A stretch of 64,000 nt of DNA from Caldilineaceae bacterium (GTDB lineage Bacteria; Chloroflexota; Anaerolineae; Caldilineales; Caldilineaceae): assembly GCA_022823185.1 (NCBI GenBank), contig JAJDXQ010000024.1:37146-101145 (forward strand), in the 5' to 3' direction. The translations under genes and the position numbers were made by a program. Numbering within the stretch: the first letter of the stretch is position 1; each line of letters begins with the position of its first letter. This document shows, piece by piece, positions 30,135 to 40,900 of this stretch. A model generated the notes under the pieces. That model saw nothing but the letters and a program-made list of their open reading frames with translations, did no database searches and had not been told where the DNA came from.

Positions 30135-30370
30135 AGAGAACCCTCCTGCGGCTGATTCGGGTAATTGCTCAGATGCTGCCACCGGCCTCCGTCATGATGT
30201 CTACCGGTCGGAGGGCTGCGGCAGGTCTGCGTTGCGCGCGCCTTCTAACAGCGTTGATGGACATGGGTCTAACCCCCATGCGGTCCAAACGCGGAGCGCC
30301 GCCCAGCGTACTGTCTGGAACAGTTTAACCGGTTCTGCGGTTGAAAATGCGCGGGCGGAGGGGCTGAAGG

Positions 30371-31663
30371 CTACGGTGTCGGCTGTTCCTCTTCCGGTTT
30401 GCGCGCCGGGCGTCGTGCCATGGCGCGAGGCTCTACCTGGCTGTAAATGCGGCGAATGGCCCGTTTCCACATCGAACGCGCCGCGGCGGCCTGATACGTG
30501 GCCTGACGCTGCGTATTTGTCCACCAGGTCGTCTCCGGCTTCTCCACCGGCACACTCCACTTGACCGCGCACGCCCCCCATGTCAGGCCGGCCCCAAAAC
30601 CGACAAACACAAGATTATCACCCGGGGCCACCTTGCCCTCTTCAATCGCTTCGCACAGTGCAATTGGAATGCTTGCCGCGCTGGTGTTGCCGTATTTGTG
30701 GACGTTTATATAAACTTTGTCTTCCGGAATCTTCAATTGCCGCAGCACACTGTGTTGAATGATGCGCTTGTTCGCCTGGTGGGGAACAACAAGGTCGACT
30801 TCGCTCACAGGAATGCCGGCCTTGTCCAGAACCTGGCGCGTCGCCGCGGCCATAATCCGCGTCGCAAAACGGAAGACGGCCCGCCCGTCCATCCGTATGT
30901 AATGCGAACCGCTGCTGACCGTCTCCAGGCTGGCCGGAGCCGCGCTGCCGCCGGCTGGAATTGTCAACAACTCCGCGCCCGAACCGTCGCTGCCAAGCAC
31001 CGAAGCGGTAACACCGCCCGGCACGTCGCTGGCAGCCAGGAGCACCGCGCCGGCGCCATCCCCAAACAGGACGCAGGTCGTACGATCGGTCCAATCCACC
31101 ATCCGGCTCAGCGTTTCCGCGCCAATGACCAATACGTACTCGGCGTCTCCCGCCAGAATCTGCCCGCGGGCGATGCTGAGAGCATACACAAAACCGGAAC
31201 AGGCCGCGCTCAGATCAAAGGCGCCGGCATTGATGATGCCCAAATTGTCCTGGATGATGCTGGCTGTGGATGGGAACAAGTGCTCGGGCGAACTGGTCGC
31301 GCAGATGATCAGATCCACTCGGCCCGGATGGAGGTCGGCAACCTCAAGCGCTTTGCGCGCCGCCTCCGTCCCCAGCGTGGCGCTGGTCTCCTGGGGCGCC
31401 GCTACGACCCTTCGCTCCTGAATCCCTGTTCGTGTGCGAATCCACTCGTCCTGTGTATCGACAACCTGCTCAAGATCATGGTTCGTGACCACGCGTTCGG
31501 GAACCTGATAGCCCCAGCCGATGATCTGGGCATAACGCGGGGGTTGTACCCTGTCCTGCAACCGTTCTTGCGCTTGCTCTTCCTCTGCCGGAAAGTGCCC
31601 GTTCAAATGCGGGGCTTCGTAGTCGCTCCCGGTCCCATTTCCCTCGTGCGCTTGCGCTGTCAT
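30371..31663 (-). CDS. fabH: Beta-ketoacyl-ACP synthase III with N- and C-terminal extensions
   Basis: KAS III starts fatty-acid synthesis by condensing acetyl-CoA with malonyl-ACP. The catalytic triad is visible: Cys in LSAACSGFVYAL, His in VVPHQANKRI and Asn in YGNTSAASIPIAL. The opening IIGWGYQVPERVVTN and DEWIRTRTGIQERR are typical. At 430 residues it is about 100 longer than E. coli FabH (317): an acidic N-terminal extension of about 45 residues and a basic C-terminal tail of about 70 residues with WWTNTQRQATYQ and many Arg. Its start overlaps the fabF stop (ATGA), so the genes are coupled. Related starter-unit enzymes could differ in acyl specificity. Confidence 0.9.
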   Translation of the reverse strand: MTAQAHEGNGTGSDYEAPHLNGHFPAEEEQAQERLQDRVQPPRYAQIIGWGYQVPERVVTNHDLEQVVDTQDEWIRTRTGIQERRVVAAPQETSATLGTEAARKALEVADLHPGRVDLIICATSSPEHLFPSTASIIQDNLGIINAGAFDLSAACSGFVYALSIARGQILAGDAEYVLVIGAETLSRMVDWTDRTTCVLFGDGAGAVLLAASDVPGGVTASVLGSDGSGAELLTIPAGGSAAPASLETVSSGSHYIRMDGRAVFRFATRIMAAATRQVLDKAGIPVSEVDLVVPHQANKRIIQHSVLRQLKIPEDKVYINVHKYGNTSAASIPIALCEAIEEGKVAPGDNLVFVGFGAGLTWGACAVKWSVPVEKPETTWWTNTQRQATYQAAAARSMWKRAIRRIYSQVEPRAMARRPARKPEEEQPTP

Positions 31664-32952
31664 GCCCCATTCTCCTCAAACCGCCGCAGCATCAGACATG
31701 AGTTGTGGCCGCCAAAACCGAAACTGTTGCTCAATGTCACTGCGACGTCTGCCTGCACAGACCGCAACGGCGTGTAGTTCAGATCACAAGATGGATCGGG
31801 GTTATCCAGATTGATCGTCGGCGGAATCACGCCCTCTTCAATCGTCTTCAGGCACACTATCGCCTCAATGGCGCCGGCCGCTCCCAACAGGTGCCCAAGC
31901 ATCGACTTCGTGCTGCTGATGTTCACGTTGTAAGCGTGCTCGCCAAACACCCGTTTGATCGCTTTTGTTTCGCCTGGGTCGTTGAGCTCAGTGCTCGTTC
32001 CGTGCGCGTTGACGTAGTCAACATCGGTGCGCTTCACGCCATAGCGCTCAGCTTTGCGCAGCGCCATGTTCATCGCATCCTCTGCGCCCTGGCCGTCGAA
32101 ATGGGGCGCGGCCATATGATACGCGTCCGCGCTGTTGCCATAGCCGATTACTTCCGCATAGATCTGCGCATCCCGAGCCAGCGCATGCTCCAGCGACTCC
32201 AATATCAGAATCGCGCTGCCCTCGCTCATCACAAAGCCATCCCGGTCACTGTCGAAAGGGCGGCAGGCCGCGGCCGGCTCGTCGTTGCGCTTGCTCATGG
32301 CGCCCATTATGTCGAAACCGGCCATGATGATCGGCAGCAGCGCAGCCTCCGCGCCCCCCGTGACCATCACCTGCGCGTCACCGCGCCGGATCAGCTCATA
32401 GGCCTCCCCCGTCGCGGCAGTCCCGCTGGCGCATGCGTTGACCACCGAAAAATTCGGCCCGCGCAGGTCATAGATGATCGCAATCTTGCCCGCCGCGCTG
32501 TCCACCAGCATATTTGGAATCAGAAAGGGGCTCACTCTGCGCAGTCCGCGCTTCTCTGTCAACCTGAAATTGTCGAGCAGAGAGGTAAGACCCCCTGTCC
32601 CGCTGGCGATCAACACGCCTATATCCGTTGGCGTCTCCTTGCTCAGATCAAGCCCGCTGTCCGTCAGCGCCTGCTCCGTTGCCACGAGCGCATATTGGAT
32701 ATATGGATCCAGGCGGCGGGCCTCCTTGCGATCCATATAGTTCTTGGCTTCGAAACCCTTCAACTCGCCCGCAAAACGGGTCGTCAATTCGCTGGTGTCA
32801 AATTTGGTGACGGTGTCGATGCCCGATCGACCGGCAAGCAGGGCATCCCACGTTTCTTCGATTGTCAGGCCAAGGGGGGTCACCGCGCCAATGCCGGTGA
32901 TTACAACACGCCGCGGTTGGCCATTATTGCTGTACATGCGCGCATTTTCCAT
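31660..32952 (-). CDS. fabF: Beta-ketoacyl-ACP synthase II
   Basis: KAS II elongates acyl-ACP chains. ATG 32952 is the preferred start (430 residues); ATG 32937 is a close alternative. RVVITGIGAVTPLG opens the thiolase fold; the catalytic Cys lies in VNACASGTAATGEA, the two His residues in NAHGTSTELNDPGE and STKSMLGHLLGAAG. FGFGGHNSCL closes the domain. Its stop overlaps the fabH start by four bases. A good promoter lies 85 bases upstream, and a MarR-family regulator is transcribed divergently, which raises the possibility of lipid-responsive control as seen with FabT; this is inference only. Confidence 0.94.
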   Translation of the reverse strand: MENARMYSNNGQPRRVVITGIGAVTPLGLTIEETWDALLAGRSGIDTVTKFDTSELTTRFAGELKGFEAKNYMDRKEARRLDPYIQYALVATEQALTDSGLDLSKETPTDIGVLIASGTGGLTSLLDNFRLTEKRGLRRVSPFLIPNMLVDSAAGKIAIIYDLRGPNFSVVNACASGTAATGEAYELIRRGDAQVMVTGGAEAALLPIIMAGFDIMGAMSKRNDEPAAACRPFDSDRDGFVMSEGSAILILESLEHALARDAQIYAEVIGYGNSADAYHMAAPHFDGQGAEDAMNMALRKAERYGVKRTDVDYVNAHGTSTELNDPGETKAIKRVFGEHAYNVNISSTKSMLGHLLGAAGAIEAIVCLKTIEEGVIPPTINLDNPDPSCDLNYTPLRSVQADVAVTLSNSFGFGGHNSCLMLRRFEENGA

Positions 32953-33037
32953 GTGGACATCCCGACTCGGACAGGCTGTGATTCCTCGCCCTCGTCGTCC
33001 GTCCACCTTTAGTCGGGAGATTCTAAACTGTCAGTGT

Positions 33038-33065
33038 ATTCTACTATAACACAATTACTGGTCAA
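33038..33065 (-). promoter_or_regulatory. Promoter of fabF-fabH
   Basis: TTGACC (33060-33065) and TAGAAT (33038-33043) on the minus strand with 16-base spacing, in an AT-rich stretch between divergent fabF and the MarR gene. Confidence 0.55.
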
Positions 33066-33185
33066 TCGTTGCGTTTTGCTCCAAACTGGGAATAAGTGTC
33101 CATCCAGGCGGCGAAGGATGCGTTCCCGTGTGTCCGTAGGGCAGGACGTTTGCAAAATCTAGTTCTATGCCGCACAATTTACCCT

Positions 33186-33797
33186 ATGACAAAAGTCACC
33201 CATCCAATCCAACCCGAGAAAAAACTGGCCGATGCAGCGAATCTCCTGACAGACACGCCCGACTCTGAAGGCTCGCGCCCGGTCGTCTATGAGCATTTCG
33301 GCTTTCGTCAGCTCTTGGCCGAGTCCGGCGTGGATCACCTTCACGGAATCCTGATCATGCGGTTGACCAAGATGTGCGCCGGCGCGTACGATCGCATCCT
33401 GGGCGAGCGCATGAGGAATGAAGAAATCTCTTTGCCCCAGTGGCGAATCCTGAACCAGCTCTACCTGGAAGAGCTCAATGGTCAGGACACGCTCTCGCCG
33501 ACGGACCTGGCCCGCAGGCAGCGTCTGAGCAAAAACACAATCAGCGCCCACCTGCGTGCCCTGGAGAAACTGCGCTTCATAAACCGCAGACAGCATCCCA
33601 ACGACCTGCGGGCTTTCCGCATCCGCCTGACGACCGGCGGCAGGGACCTGGTCCGCTCATCCACCCCCGGTCACTTTGAATTCCTCAATGAACTGGTGGC
33701 GCAACTTTCGCCCGAAGAGTGCGAAATGTTGCAGGAACTGCTGCTGAAACTGGTAGAATCGTTACAGCGAAAACAGGATGAAAACAGTACCGTATAG
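33186..33797 (+). CDS. MarR-family transcriptional regulator
   Basis: A 203-residue winged-helix regulator. ATG 33186 gives a non-conserved leader of about 45 residues, then the MarR core: LHGILIMRLTKMCAGAYDRIL, the recognition region LSPTDLARRQRLSKNTISAHLRALEKL and the wing FINRRQHPNDLRAFRIRLT. MarR proteins are dimeric repressors relieved by small ligands. The two ABC exporter genes follow in the same direction 115 bases downstream, and fabF is divergent, so it could control the exporter, fatty-acid genes, or both. The usual arrangement of MarR before a heterodimeric exporter favours the exporter. No clean palindrome was found in the divergent region. Confidence 0.9.
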   Translation: MTKVTHPIQPEKKLADAANLLTDTPDSEGSRPVVYEHFGFRQLLAESGVDHLHGILIMRLTKMCAGAYDRILGERMRNEEISLPQWRILNQLYLEELNGQDTLSPTDLARRQRLSKNTISAHLRALEKLRFINRRQHPNDLRAFRIRLTTGGRDLVRSSTPGHFEFLNELVAQLSPEECEMLQELLLKLVESLQRKQDENSTV

Positions 33798-33911
33798 CTC
33801 TGTCCGCCCTTCTTCCGACCGCCGGCAAAGTGCGGCTGCCATTCGAGCGGTCAGGACAAGGCCCTCGCATTCGATCTGTTGCGCCCTATCCCTCTGCCCA
33901 AGGAGCGGCAT

Positions 33912-35837
33912 GTGAACCAACGAAGAGGATTCCGTAGACCTGGCGGACGCGGCCGACCGGAAGGCGGCGGCATGAAAGATCTGGGTCTCTCCATCCGCTA
34001 CCTGGGCCGCTACAGGCTCATCACAACGCTGGCCTATGCCTCCCTGTTCATAAGCATCGGCGCGCAGCTTGTCGTCCCTCAGCTGGTGCAAAACGTCCTG
34101 GACGCGGTGACCAACAGCGTGTTCGCTCGTCAGATTCTCGCCCTGCCCGAGGCCGAGCGGACCGCCGCGCTCGAACAGCTTCCCCTCTCGGTGGAACAGT
34201 TGACCGAACGGGCCGTAAACACCGAAGGGCCAATCTACTGGGCCATGGTCTTTATCGTCGTTTTCTCCGTGGCGCGCGGGCTCTTCGCCTTCTCGCAGGC
34301 ATTCCTGGCCCAGAAAGTAAGCCAGGACCTGGCCTTCGATTTTCGCAATGAACTGTTCGAAAAGATTCAGCGGCTCTCTTTCAGCTACCACGACCGCAAC
34401 CGGACCGGTCAGTTGATGATTCGCGCCACCGACGACGTTGAAAAACTGAGAATGTTCATCGGCCAGGGCATGTTGCTGGCCGTGCAATCGATCGTCCTTC
34501 TCATCGGTTCGCTGGCAGTGCTGGCCTTTACCAACCTTTCGCTGACTCTCATCATTCTGCCGGTGCTGCCCGTGGCCCTGATCCTCTTCATGGTCTTCGG
34601 CTCCGTCGCACAGTCCCTGTTCGGCGAAATCCAACGCAGATTGTCAACGCTCAATGAGATCCTTCAGGAAAACCTGGCAGGCATACGCGTCGTCAAGGCA
34701 TTCGTGCGCGAGCGAGAGGAACAGGACAGGTTCGACAACTCGGCCCAGCGCCTCATGGATCAGCATATCCGGGTCTCTAAGATTTTCAGCTTCCTCTTCC
34801 CCTTTATCTTCCTGATCTCCAACCTCGGGCAGGCCGCCGTCGTCTACTTCGGCGGCCGCCAGATTCTCTTTGATACCCTGACACTGGGCGAATGGCAGAA
34901 GTTCAGCCTCTACTTGATTTATGTCTTTTTCCCTGTCGGCCAGCTCGGCTTCATCGTCGCCCAGATGAGCCAGGCCAGCGCCAGCGCCAAACGCATCTTC
35001 GAAATCCTCAACGCCGAAAACGAGGTCACAGACAAGCCCGGCGCACAGCAGCTGCCCCAGGTCCACGGTCGCGTGCGCTTCGATGACGTTACCTTCCGCT
35101 ACTTCAACAGCACCGATCCCGTTCTCCAGGACATCACATTCGAAGCGCAACCCGGCGAGACAGTCGCCCTCCTGGGAGGAACCGGCAGCGGCAAGACCAC
35201 GATCATCAATCTGATCCCCCGGTTCTACGATGTCAGCGACGGGAACGTCCTGCTCGACGACTGGGATGTACGCGATGTAACGATGGACAGCCTGAGACGG
35301 CAGATCGGAATCGTCCTGCAAGAAACCAACCTGTTTACCGGCTCGATTCGCGACAACATCGCCTTCGGCCGCCCGGACGCCACCGATGACGAAGTGGAGG
35401 CCGCCGCCATGGCCGCCGCGGCCCACGACTTTATCGTCAGCTTCCCCGACGGCTACCAAACGGCAGTGGGCGAACGCGGCACGACCCTTTCCGGCGGCCA
35501 GAAACAACGCGTCGCCATCGCCCGCGCCCTCCTCACCGACCCGCGCATCCTCATCCTCGACGATTCCACCAGCAGCGTGGATGTCGCCACCGAGGTGCTC
35601 ATCCAAAACGCGCTCGACCGGCTCATGCTCGGCCGCACCAGCTTCGTCATCGCCCAGCGCATCAGCACCGTCGTAAACGCCGACCGGATCCTTATTCTGG
35701 ACGGAGGCCGTATTGTCGATCGGGGCAACCACGAAGACCTGATGCGCACCAGCGAGATCTACACCGAAATCTACCACAGCCAGCTCGTGGAAGACGCCGC
35801 GATCGAGCAGCAAGAGCCGCTGACCGCGCAAGCGTAA
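33912..35837 (+). CDS. ABC exporter half-transporter with degenerate ATP site (second pair)
   Basis: A 641-residue six-helix permease fused to an ATPase. GTG 33912 is chosen because AAGGAG lies 6 bases upstream; ATG 33972 is an alternative. Walker A is GGTGSGKTT (about 422-430), the signature LSGGQ is intact (about 526), but Walker B ends LILDDSTSSVD with Asp for Glu (about 551) and the switch His is Gln (VIAQRI, about 582). This repeats the pattern of the protein at 9.3 kb, to which it is clearly paralogous. The partner gene begins 52 bases downstream, and a MarR regulator lies upstream, so this is probably a regulated drug or lipid exporter. Confidence 0.92.
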   Translation: MNQRRGFRRPGGRGRPEGGGMKDLGLSIRYLGRYRLITTLAYASLFISIGAQLVVPQLVQNVLDAVTNSVFARQILALPEAERTAALEQLPLSVEQLTERAVNTEGPIYWAMVFIVVFSVARGLFAFSQAFLAQKVSQDLAFDFRNELFEKIQRLSFSYHDRNRTGQLMIRATDDVEKLRMFIGQGMLLAVQSIVLLIGSLAVLAFTNLSLTLIILPVLPVALILFMVFGSVAQSLFGEIQRRLSTLNEILQENLAGIRVVKAFVREREEQDRFDNSAQRLMDQHIRVSKIFSFLFPFIFLISNLGQAAVVYFGGRQILFDTLTLGEWQKFSLYLIYVFFPVGQLGFIVAQMSQASASAKRIFEILNAENEVTDKPGAQQLPQVHGRVRFDDVTFRYFNSTDPVLQDITFEAQPGETVALLGGTGSGKTTIINLIPRFYDVSDGNVLLDDWDVRDVTMDSLRRQIGIVLQETNLFTGSIRDNIAFGRPDATDDEVEAAAMAAAAHDFIVSFPDGYQTAVGERGTTLSGGQKQRVAIARALLTDPRILILDDSTSSVDVATEVLIQNALDRLMLGRTSFVIAQRISTVVNADRILILDGGRIVDRGNHEDLMRTSEIYTEIYHSQLVEDAAIEQQEPLTAQA

Positions 35838-35889
35838 CGCGCCGGCGGCACTGACCTTTTTTGCATCATTTTCCCCAGGAGCGTAACCG

Positions 35890-37890
35890 ATGTTCGGTGA
35901 CCGCATGTTGCGACAGGAAACGCTGAAGCCCAAGAGCGTCGGCGCCACCCTGTCCCGCTTCAGCAGATATTTTCGGCCCTACTGGTTTGGCCTGATCCTT
36001 GTCACCCTCCTCATGGCTGTCAACGCCTACACCCAGGTGATTGGTCCCATCCTGATCGGACAGGCGGTGGACTGCTTCCTGGCCCCGGCCGCGTTCGGCA
36101 GCGACGGTGATTCCGGCAGAGGGCTCCAGTTGCCCGCCTCCAACGATCTGCAGACGGAATCCGACAGCCAGGCCAACTGCTGGTGGGCCCCTGAGGTCGC
36201 CTTGGGGCAACCTGTCCGCGCGGACCTGCTGCGCGGCCTGCTCAACATTACCCTTGTCATTACCGGATACTATCTGATCGGATCAGTCACCGGCGGCCTG
36301 ATGTTCTTCAGCATGAGTTGGACCGGCCACAACGTCCTGCGCGTCCTGCGCGTGCGCCTGTTCAGCCATCTTCACCGCCTCTCTCTCGGCTTCTATTCCC
36401 GCAACGAGACCGGCGACCTGATGAGTCGTATCACCAACGATTCCGACACCATCCAACAGGTGGTCAGCTTCGCGCTCGTGCAGGTGCTGAGCAGCGCCCT
36501 CCTGATTCTCTGGATCATCTGGCAGATGCTCGTCCTCAACTGGGCCTATGCGCTCATCAGCCTCAGCGTCGTGCCGCTCATGGTCCTGGCAACCGTGTGG
36601 TTCAGCAACCAGGCGCGCAAAGCTTTTCGCGTCACGCGCCAGAGCATCGGCGATGTCAACGCTGAACTGGAAGAGGGTATCTCCGGCGTTCGCGAAGTCC
36701 AGGCATTCAGCCGCGAGGAGACCAATATCGAACAGTTTCGGCAAAGCAATGCCCTCAACCGCGACGCCAATGTAAAAGCCGTCGCCTACACTTCCGCCCT
36801 GGCGCCGGCGCTGGAAGCCCTCGGCTTTCTCGGCATCGCCGTCGTCGTCGGCGTCGGCGGTGTGCTGCTGCTCCGCGGCCAGACATTGGCCGGATCGGCC
36901 ATCTCGCTCGGCCTCATCGTAACTTTCCTGGGCTATGCCCAGCGGTTCAACATGCCAATTTCCCAGATCAGCGTCATGTGGACAAACATCCAGAGCGCCA
37001 TCGCCGGCGTGGAACGCATCTTTGAGCTGATGGACGAAGTCCCGGACGTACAGGAGAAGTTCGGCTCCCCGCCGATGCACGCGATCAGGGGAACCGTCAC
37101 CCTCGACAACGTGGAGGCGGAATATGTGCCCGGCGAACCCGTCCTCAAAAAGATCAACCTGACCGCTCGGCCGGGCGAAACCGTCGCCATCGTCGGGCCG
37201 ACCGGCGCCGGCAAAACAACCATCATCAATCTGCTGCCCCGCTTCTGGGATGTGACCGGCGGCTCCGTCCGCATCGATGGCGTTGACGTGCGCGACGTAC
37301 AGCTCTACAGCCTGCGCGAACAGATCGGCATCGTCCTGCAGGATACCTACCTCTTCAGCAGTTCGGTGATGGACAATATCCGCTTCAGCCGGGCCGACGC
37401 CTCCGACGAAGAGGTCATCGCCGCGGCCAAGCTGGCCCAGGCGCACGACTTTATCGAACGGCTGCCCGAAGGCTACGAAACCGTTCTGGGCGAACGCGGC
37501 TCCGGTCTCAGCCAGGGGCAGCGCCAGCTGCTGGCCATCGCCCGCGCCGCGCTGGCCGACCCCCGTATCCTCATCCTCGACGAGGCCACCAGCAGTGTCG
37601 ACACGCGCACCGAACAGAAGATCCAGGCGGCCCTCAACGACCTGCTCATCGGCCGCACCAGCTTCGTGATCGCCCATCGCCTCAGCACGATCCGCAACGC
37701 CGACCAGGTCTTGGTTTTGCGAGATGGAGAAATTATCGAACGGGGCACGCACGAATCTCTGTTGGCCCAGCAGGGATTCTACTACGAACTTTACATGAAC
37801 CAGTTCCGCCGCCAGGAAGATCTGCCCGTACAGCCGAATGGAAGCAGACCTCCCGGACCTGTAGGTGTTCGTTCCGGGTTTGCCGCTTGA
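35890..37890 (+). CDS. ABC exporter half-transporter, catalytically competent partner (second pair)
   Basis: A 666-residue half-transporter. ATG 35890 follows AGGAG. The membrane domain carries a long insert between the first two helices (residues about 60-110, rich in Asp, Ser and Gln). Walker A is GPTGAGKTT (about 436-444), Walker B LILDEATSSVD with intact Glu (about 565), and the switch His is present (VIAHRL, about 596). The signature reads LSQGQ in place of LSGGQ (about 540). The defects complement those of the upstream partner, leaving one working ATP site in the heterodimer. The C-terminal tail is short and Pro/Gly-rich. A hairpin follows the stop. Confidence 0.92.
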   Translation: MFGDRMLRQETLKPKSVGATLSRFSRYFRPYWFGLILVTLLMAVNAYTQVIGPILIGQAVDCFLAPAAFGSDGDSGRGLQLPASNDLQTESDSQANCWWAPEVALGQPVRADLLRGLLNITLVITGYYLIGSVTGGLMFFSMSWTGHNVLRVLRVRLFSHLHRLSLGFYSRNETGDLMSRITNDSDTIQQVVSFALVQVLSSALLILWIIWQMLVLNWAYALISLSVVPLMVLATVWFSNQARKAFRVTRQSIGDVNAELEEGISGVREVQAFSREETNIEQFRQSNALNRDANVKAVAYTSALAPALEALGFLGIAVVVGVGGVLLLRGQTLAGSAISLGLIVTFLGYAQRFNMPISQISVMWTNIQSAIAGVERIFELMDEVPDVQEKFGSPPMHAIRGTVTLDNVEAEYVPGEPVLKKINLTARPGETVAIVGPTGAGKTTIINLLPRFWDVTGGSVRIDGVDVRDVQLYSLREQIGIVLQDTYLFSSSVMDNIRFSRADASDEEVIAAAKLAQAHDFIERLPEGYETVLGERGSGLSQGQRQLLAIARAALADPRILILDEATSSVDTRTEQKIQAALNDLLIGRTSFVIAHRLSTIRNADQVLVLRDGEIIERGTHESLLAQQGFYYELYMNQFRRQEDLPVQPNGSRPPGPVGVRSGFAA

Positions 37891-37917
37891 GGAGAAGCAG
37901 CCGCCAGCAAGTTAAGA

Positions 37918-37934
37918 AAGCGGCCGCGCCGCTT
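37918..37934. terminator. Hairpin between convergent ABC exporter and GH3-like genes
   Basis: AAGCGGC-CGC-GCCGCTT, a 7-bp stem with a 3-base loop, 28 bases after the exporter stop and 19 bases before the stop of the converging gene. Only short T-runs follow on either strand. Confidence 0.45.
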
Positions 37935-37952
37935 CGCCCTGCTTTTGCATCC

Positions 37953-40900
37953 CTACTCCGCCCGAATCTGCAACCAGAGCAGCGGAATCAACATCCCGAT
38001 CACCACGATCGGAACGCTGTCCCATGGAGCGAGATTGACCTGGACCCATGCGCCGCCGGGGAGAGCATCGACACCGTACAGGATGTATGCGCCCCAGCCC
38101 GCCAGCATCGCCCACAGCAAACGCTGCACCAGCAACTGACGCGGCATCACCTGCACCAGCGCCGCCAGCAGCAGAGCCAGCACAACCAGCTGTGTGACGA
38201 TGGCAATCGTCAACGATGCGATGTCGACCTCCACCGTCTCCAAGGGATCGCCGCCGCTCGATGTCGGGACGGCTGCCGGCGTGGGCGCATCCGTCACCGG
38301 TCCCGCTTGCGGCGCCGGCGGTGTGATCACCCGCTCCGGGTTCGTCACCACAATCTGAGTCCTGTCGGTTGCAACATTCGGGTCTGCAATGCGGACCCGA
38401 ATCTCTGTGCTGGATGTTGCTTCGACGCTGTTCACCGCGATCAGCAGGGCACCCGTTCTCTCCAGAAGCACTGACTTGCGGGCGAGTCCCCCGCGCGTCG
38501 CCACCGGGCTTGACTGGATGGCAAGCTCTTCACCCTCATAAATCAGGCGGAAGTTGACAGGGGTGCCGTCAGGCACCGCGTTCCCATTGCGATCCAGAAT
38601 CGGACCGGCCTGCAGCTCCAGGCTGTCCCCAATGGACAGATCGGTCTGGATCACGACCACCTCGTCCCCTTCCGCTTCCTGAATGACAAGCTCCTCGTTC
38701 AGAAGAGCAAGACCGATGCGCTGGTTCGGGTCCGGTTCCAGCCGCTCCACCAGATTGCTGAAACGGGTGCCCGGAACACTGACCGGCGGCGCGCCGGTCA
38801 CGGTTTGCGCCCGGAAAAGTGCCCGGACCGCCGCCTCCAGGAACGGTTGCGTCTTGGAATAGACGCCCAGGAATGCGGTCATCTTGCCGATCTCGGTCGA
38901 ATCAAAATAGTAGGGTTCGTTAAGGGCCAGCACCACCAGCTTGCTCCCCGGCAGCCGGTCGCTCCGCTGACGCAGAAACCGCTTGACCGCGTCGCTGCTG
39001 TCGTAGTTGGCAACGTCTACGTCCAGCATGGCGAAAATCAGCCAATTGGCGTTGACAATCTCCTCCTCCAATGCCTCGGCCACCGCAGCATTGGCCGTGC
39101 CGTTCAGCAGAGAATTCAACTCGGCGAACGTGCGGCTGCGAATCCGCTCCCTGCGCAACTGGTTGGTCGCATCCGGCCCGTAAAGCCTCAACATTATCTC
39201 TTCCAGCGCGGTCGGCTCTACGACCGGCTCGGCCAGACAGCCGTCGCACTCATGCAGAAGGCGGCTGTCCGTGAAGATCAGAATACGCTCGTCTTCCCCC
39301 GGCGGCGCAGGCAAAGGATCGGCCAGTCCCGGCGAGTCGGGGAAAAAGATCGTCAGCGCCTCGCTGGCCACCTGGTCAAGCAGTACCTGCGCTTGTCGCT
39401 GATGTTCGGGGCTGAACACATCCTCCAGGTCTTCCGGCCCCACCACCACATCTGCAATATCGATCTCCAGCGGTTCGTTAGGGGCCGGCAGATCGGTGGC
39501 CGTCCCCTCGAACGTATCCACCGAACCGAAAAGCCGCAGCTTCAAGCGCAAAATCCGTCGTAACGAGGCATCCACCCGCGCCGCGAACTCGGCATCGTTT
39601 GTATATCGCTCGCGGAAAAAGATGATCGTCTCTTTGATATTGGCCCTCTCATCCAGCCAGCTGTCCGTCAGGGAGAAATCCGCCAGATAGAGGAGGTCGT
39701 TGCCGGCCGTAAAGGCATCCAGCGCAATGCGCCGCCGCGGGAACTCCTGCATCTGCGGGTCATAGTAGCGTCGTACCGCCATCACGCCCAACGCATCGCT
39801 CATCAAAATGCCGCCCTGCTCGCGCCAGGGCGCAAATTCCCCCAATTCCAGGAGAATGCCCAACTCCTGCGCCAGGCTGATGGGCGGCGTGCGTTCCCGG
39901 CTGCCTTGAAAGCTGCTGAATCGAATGTGACCGGACATCAGCGCTTCGGTCGCGGCCGACGACCCATCTAACCGCAGAATTGAGGAAGGCCGCTCCGTCA
40001 CCGCGGCAAAAGGCGGCAGTTCAACTCGCTGCAACTCCTGCAAGCTCTTCTGTATTGTGGCGATCTCCTCATCCGGCCGGCGGTCCGTACCGCCCAGGCC
40101 GGGGAAATGTCCGGCCACGGTGGCGACGCGACCGGCGCTGCCCCGGTGTATTCCCGTAACATAGGCCTGCCCCATTCGCCCGACCCAGAACGGTTCCCCG
40201 CCAAACGTGTGCAGTCCCAATCCGGTCACCAGATCCGGCCGCGGCTGTTCGATCACGTCCAGCGCCGGCCCCAGCAGCAGATTTACGCCCACGCTGCGCA
40301 TCTCGCGGCCATGAACGGCGCCGACCTCCTCGACCAGACCAGGATTCCAAGTCGCCCCCAACGCCATCTGAGGGGGAATGGCGGTGAAACCGGAACGCAG
40401 GGCCGTCGCCGGCAGACCGTCTCCCCCCTGATCCACGCCGATCAACAACGGAATCTCCAACGGCGTTCTCTGTTCCAGGCCAGATTGCAAAATGCCAGGG
40501 ATGGCTGGCCCGCCCCCTTTCACGTTCAGAGCCTCCGTCGGGGCCAGATAGATTCCATAAGCCAGCGCCTGCAACTGATTCGTGAGGCGCGCTACGTCCT
40601 CCGGGGTCGTACCGCTGTAATTGCTGAAATTGCGATTTTGGGGGCTGATCACCACGCCGCCAACCCGGTACTCCTCTATCAGCTCGGCTACGTCGCTTCG
40701 CGGCCCGATGTCATTGCCCTGAAAGGTAACGACAAACAGCTGGCCGACGCGATCGGCAACGCTCATCCCGGCGATCAGGCTGTCAATCCGGGCCTCCAGG
40801 ATTTCATCCGGGCCAGGCGTTGGCGTCGATGAGGGCGTGGGCGTAGCAGTCAGCGTCGGCGTTTGCGTGGGGACGGGCGTCGGCGTGACGGAGGGCGTAA

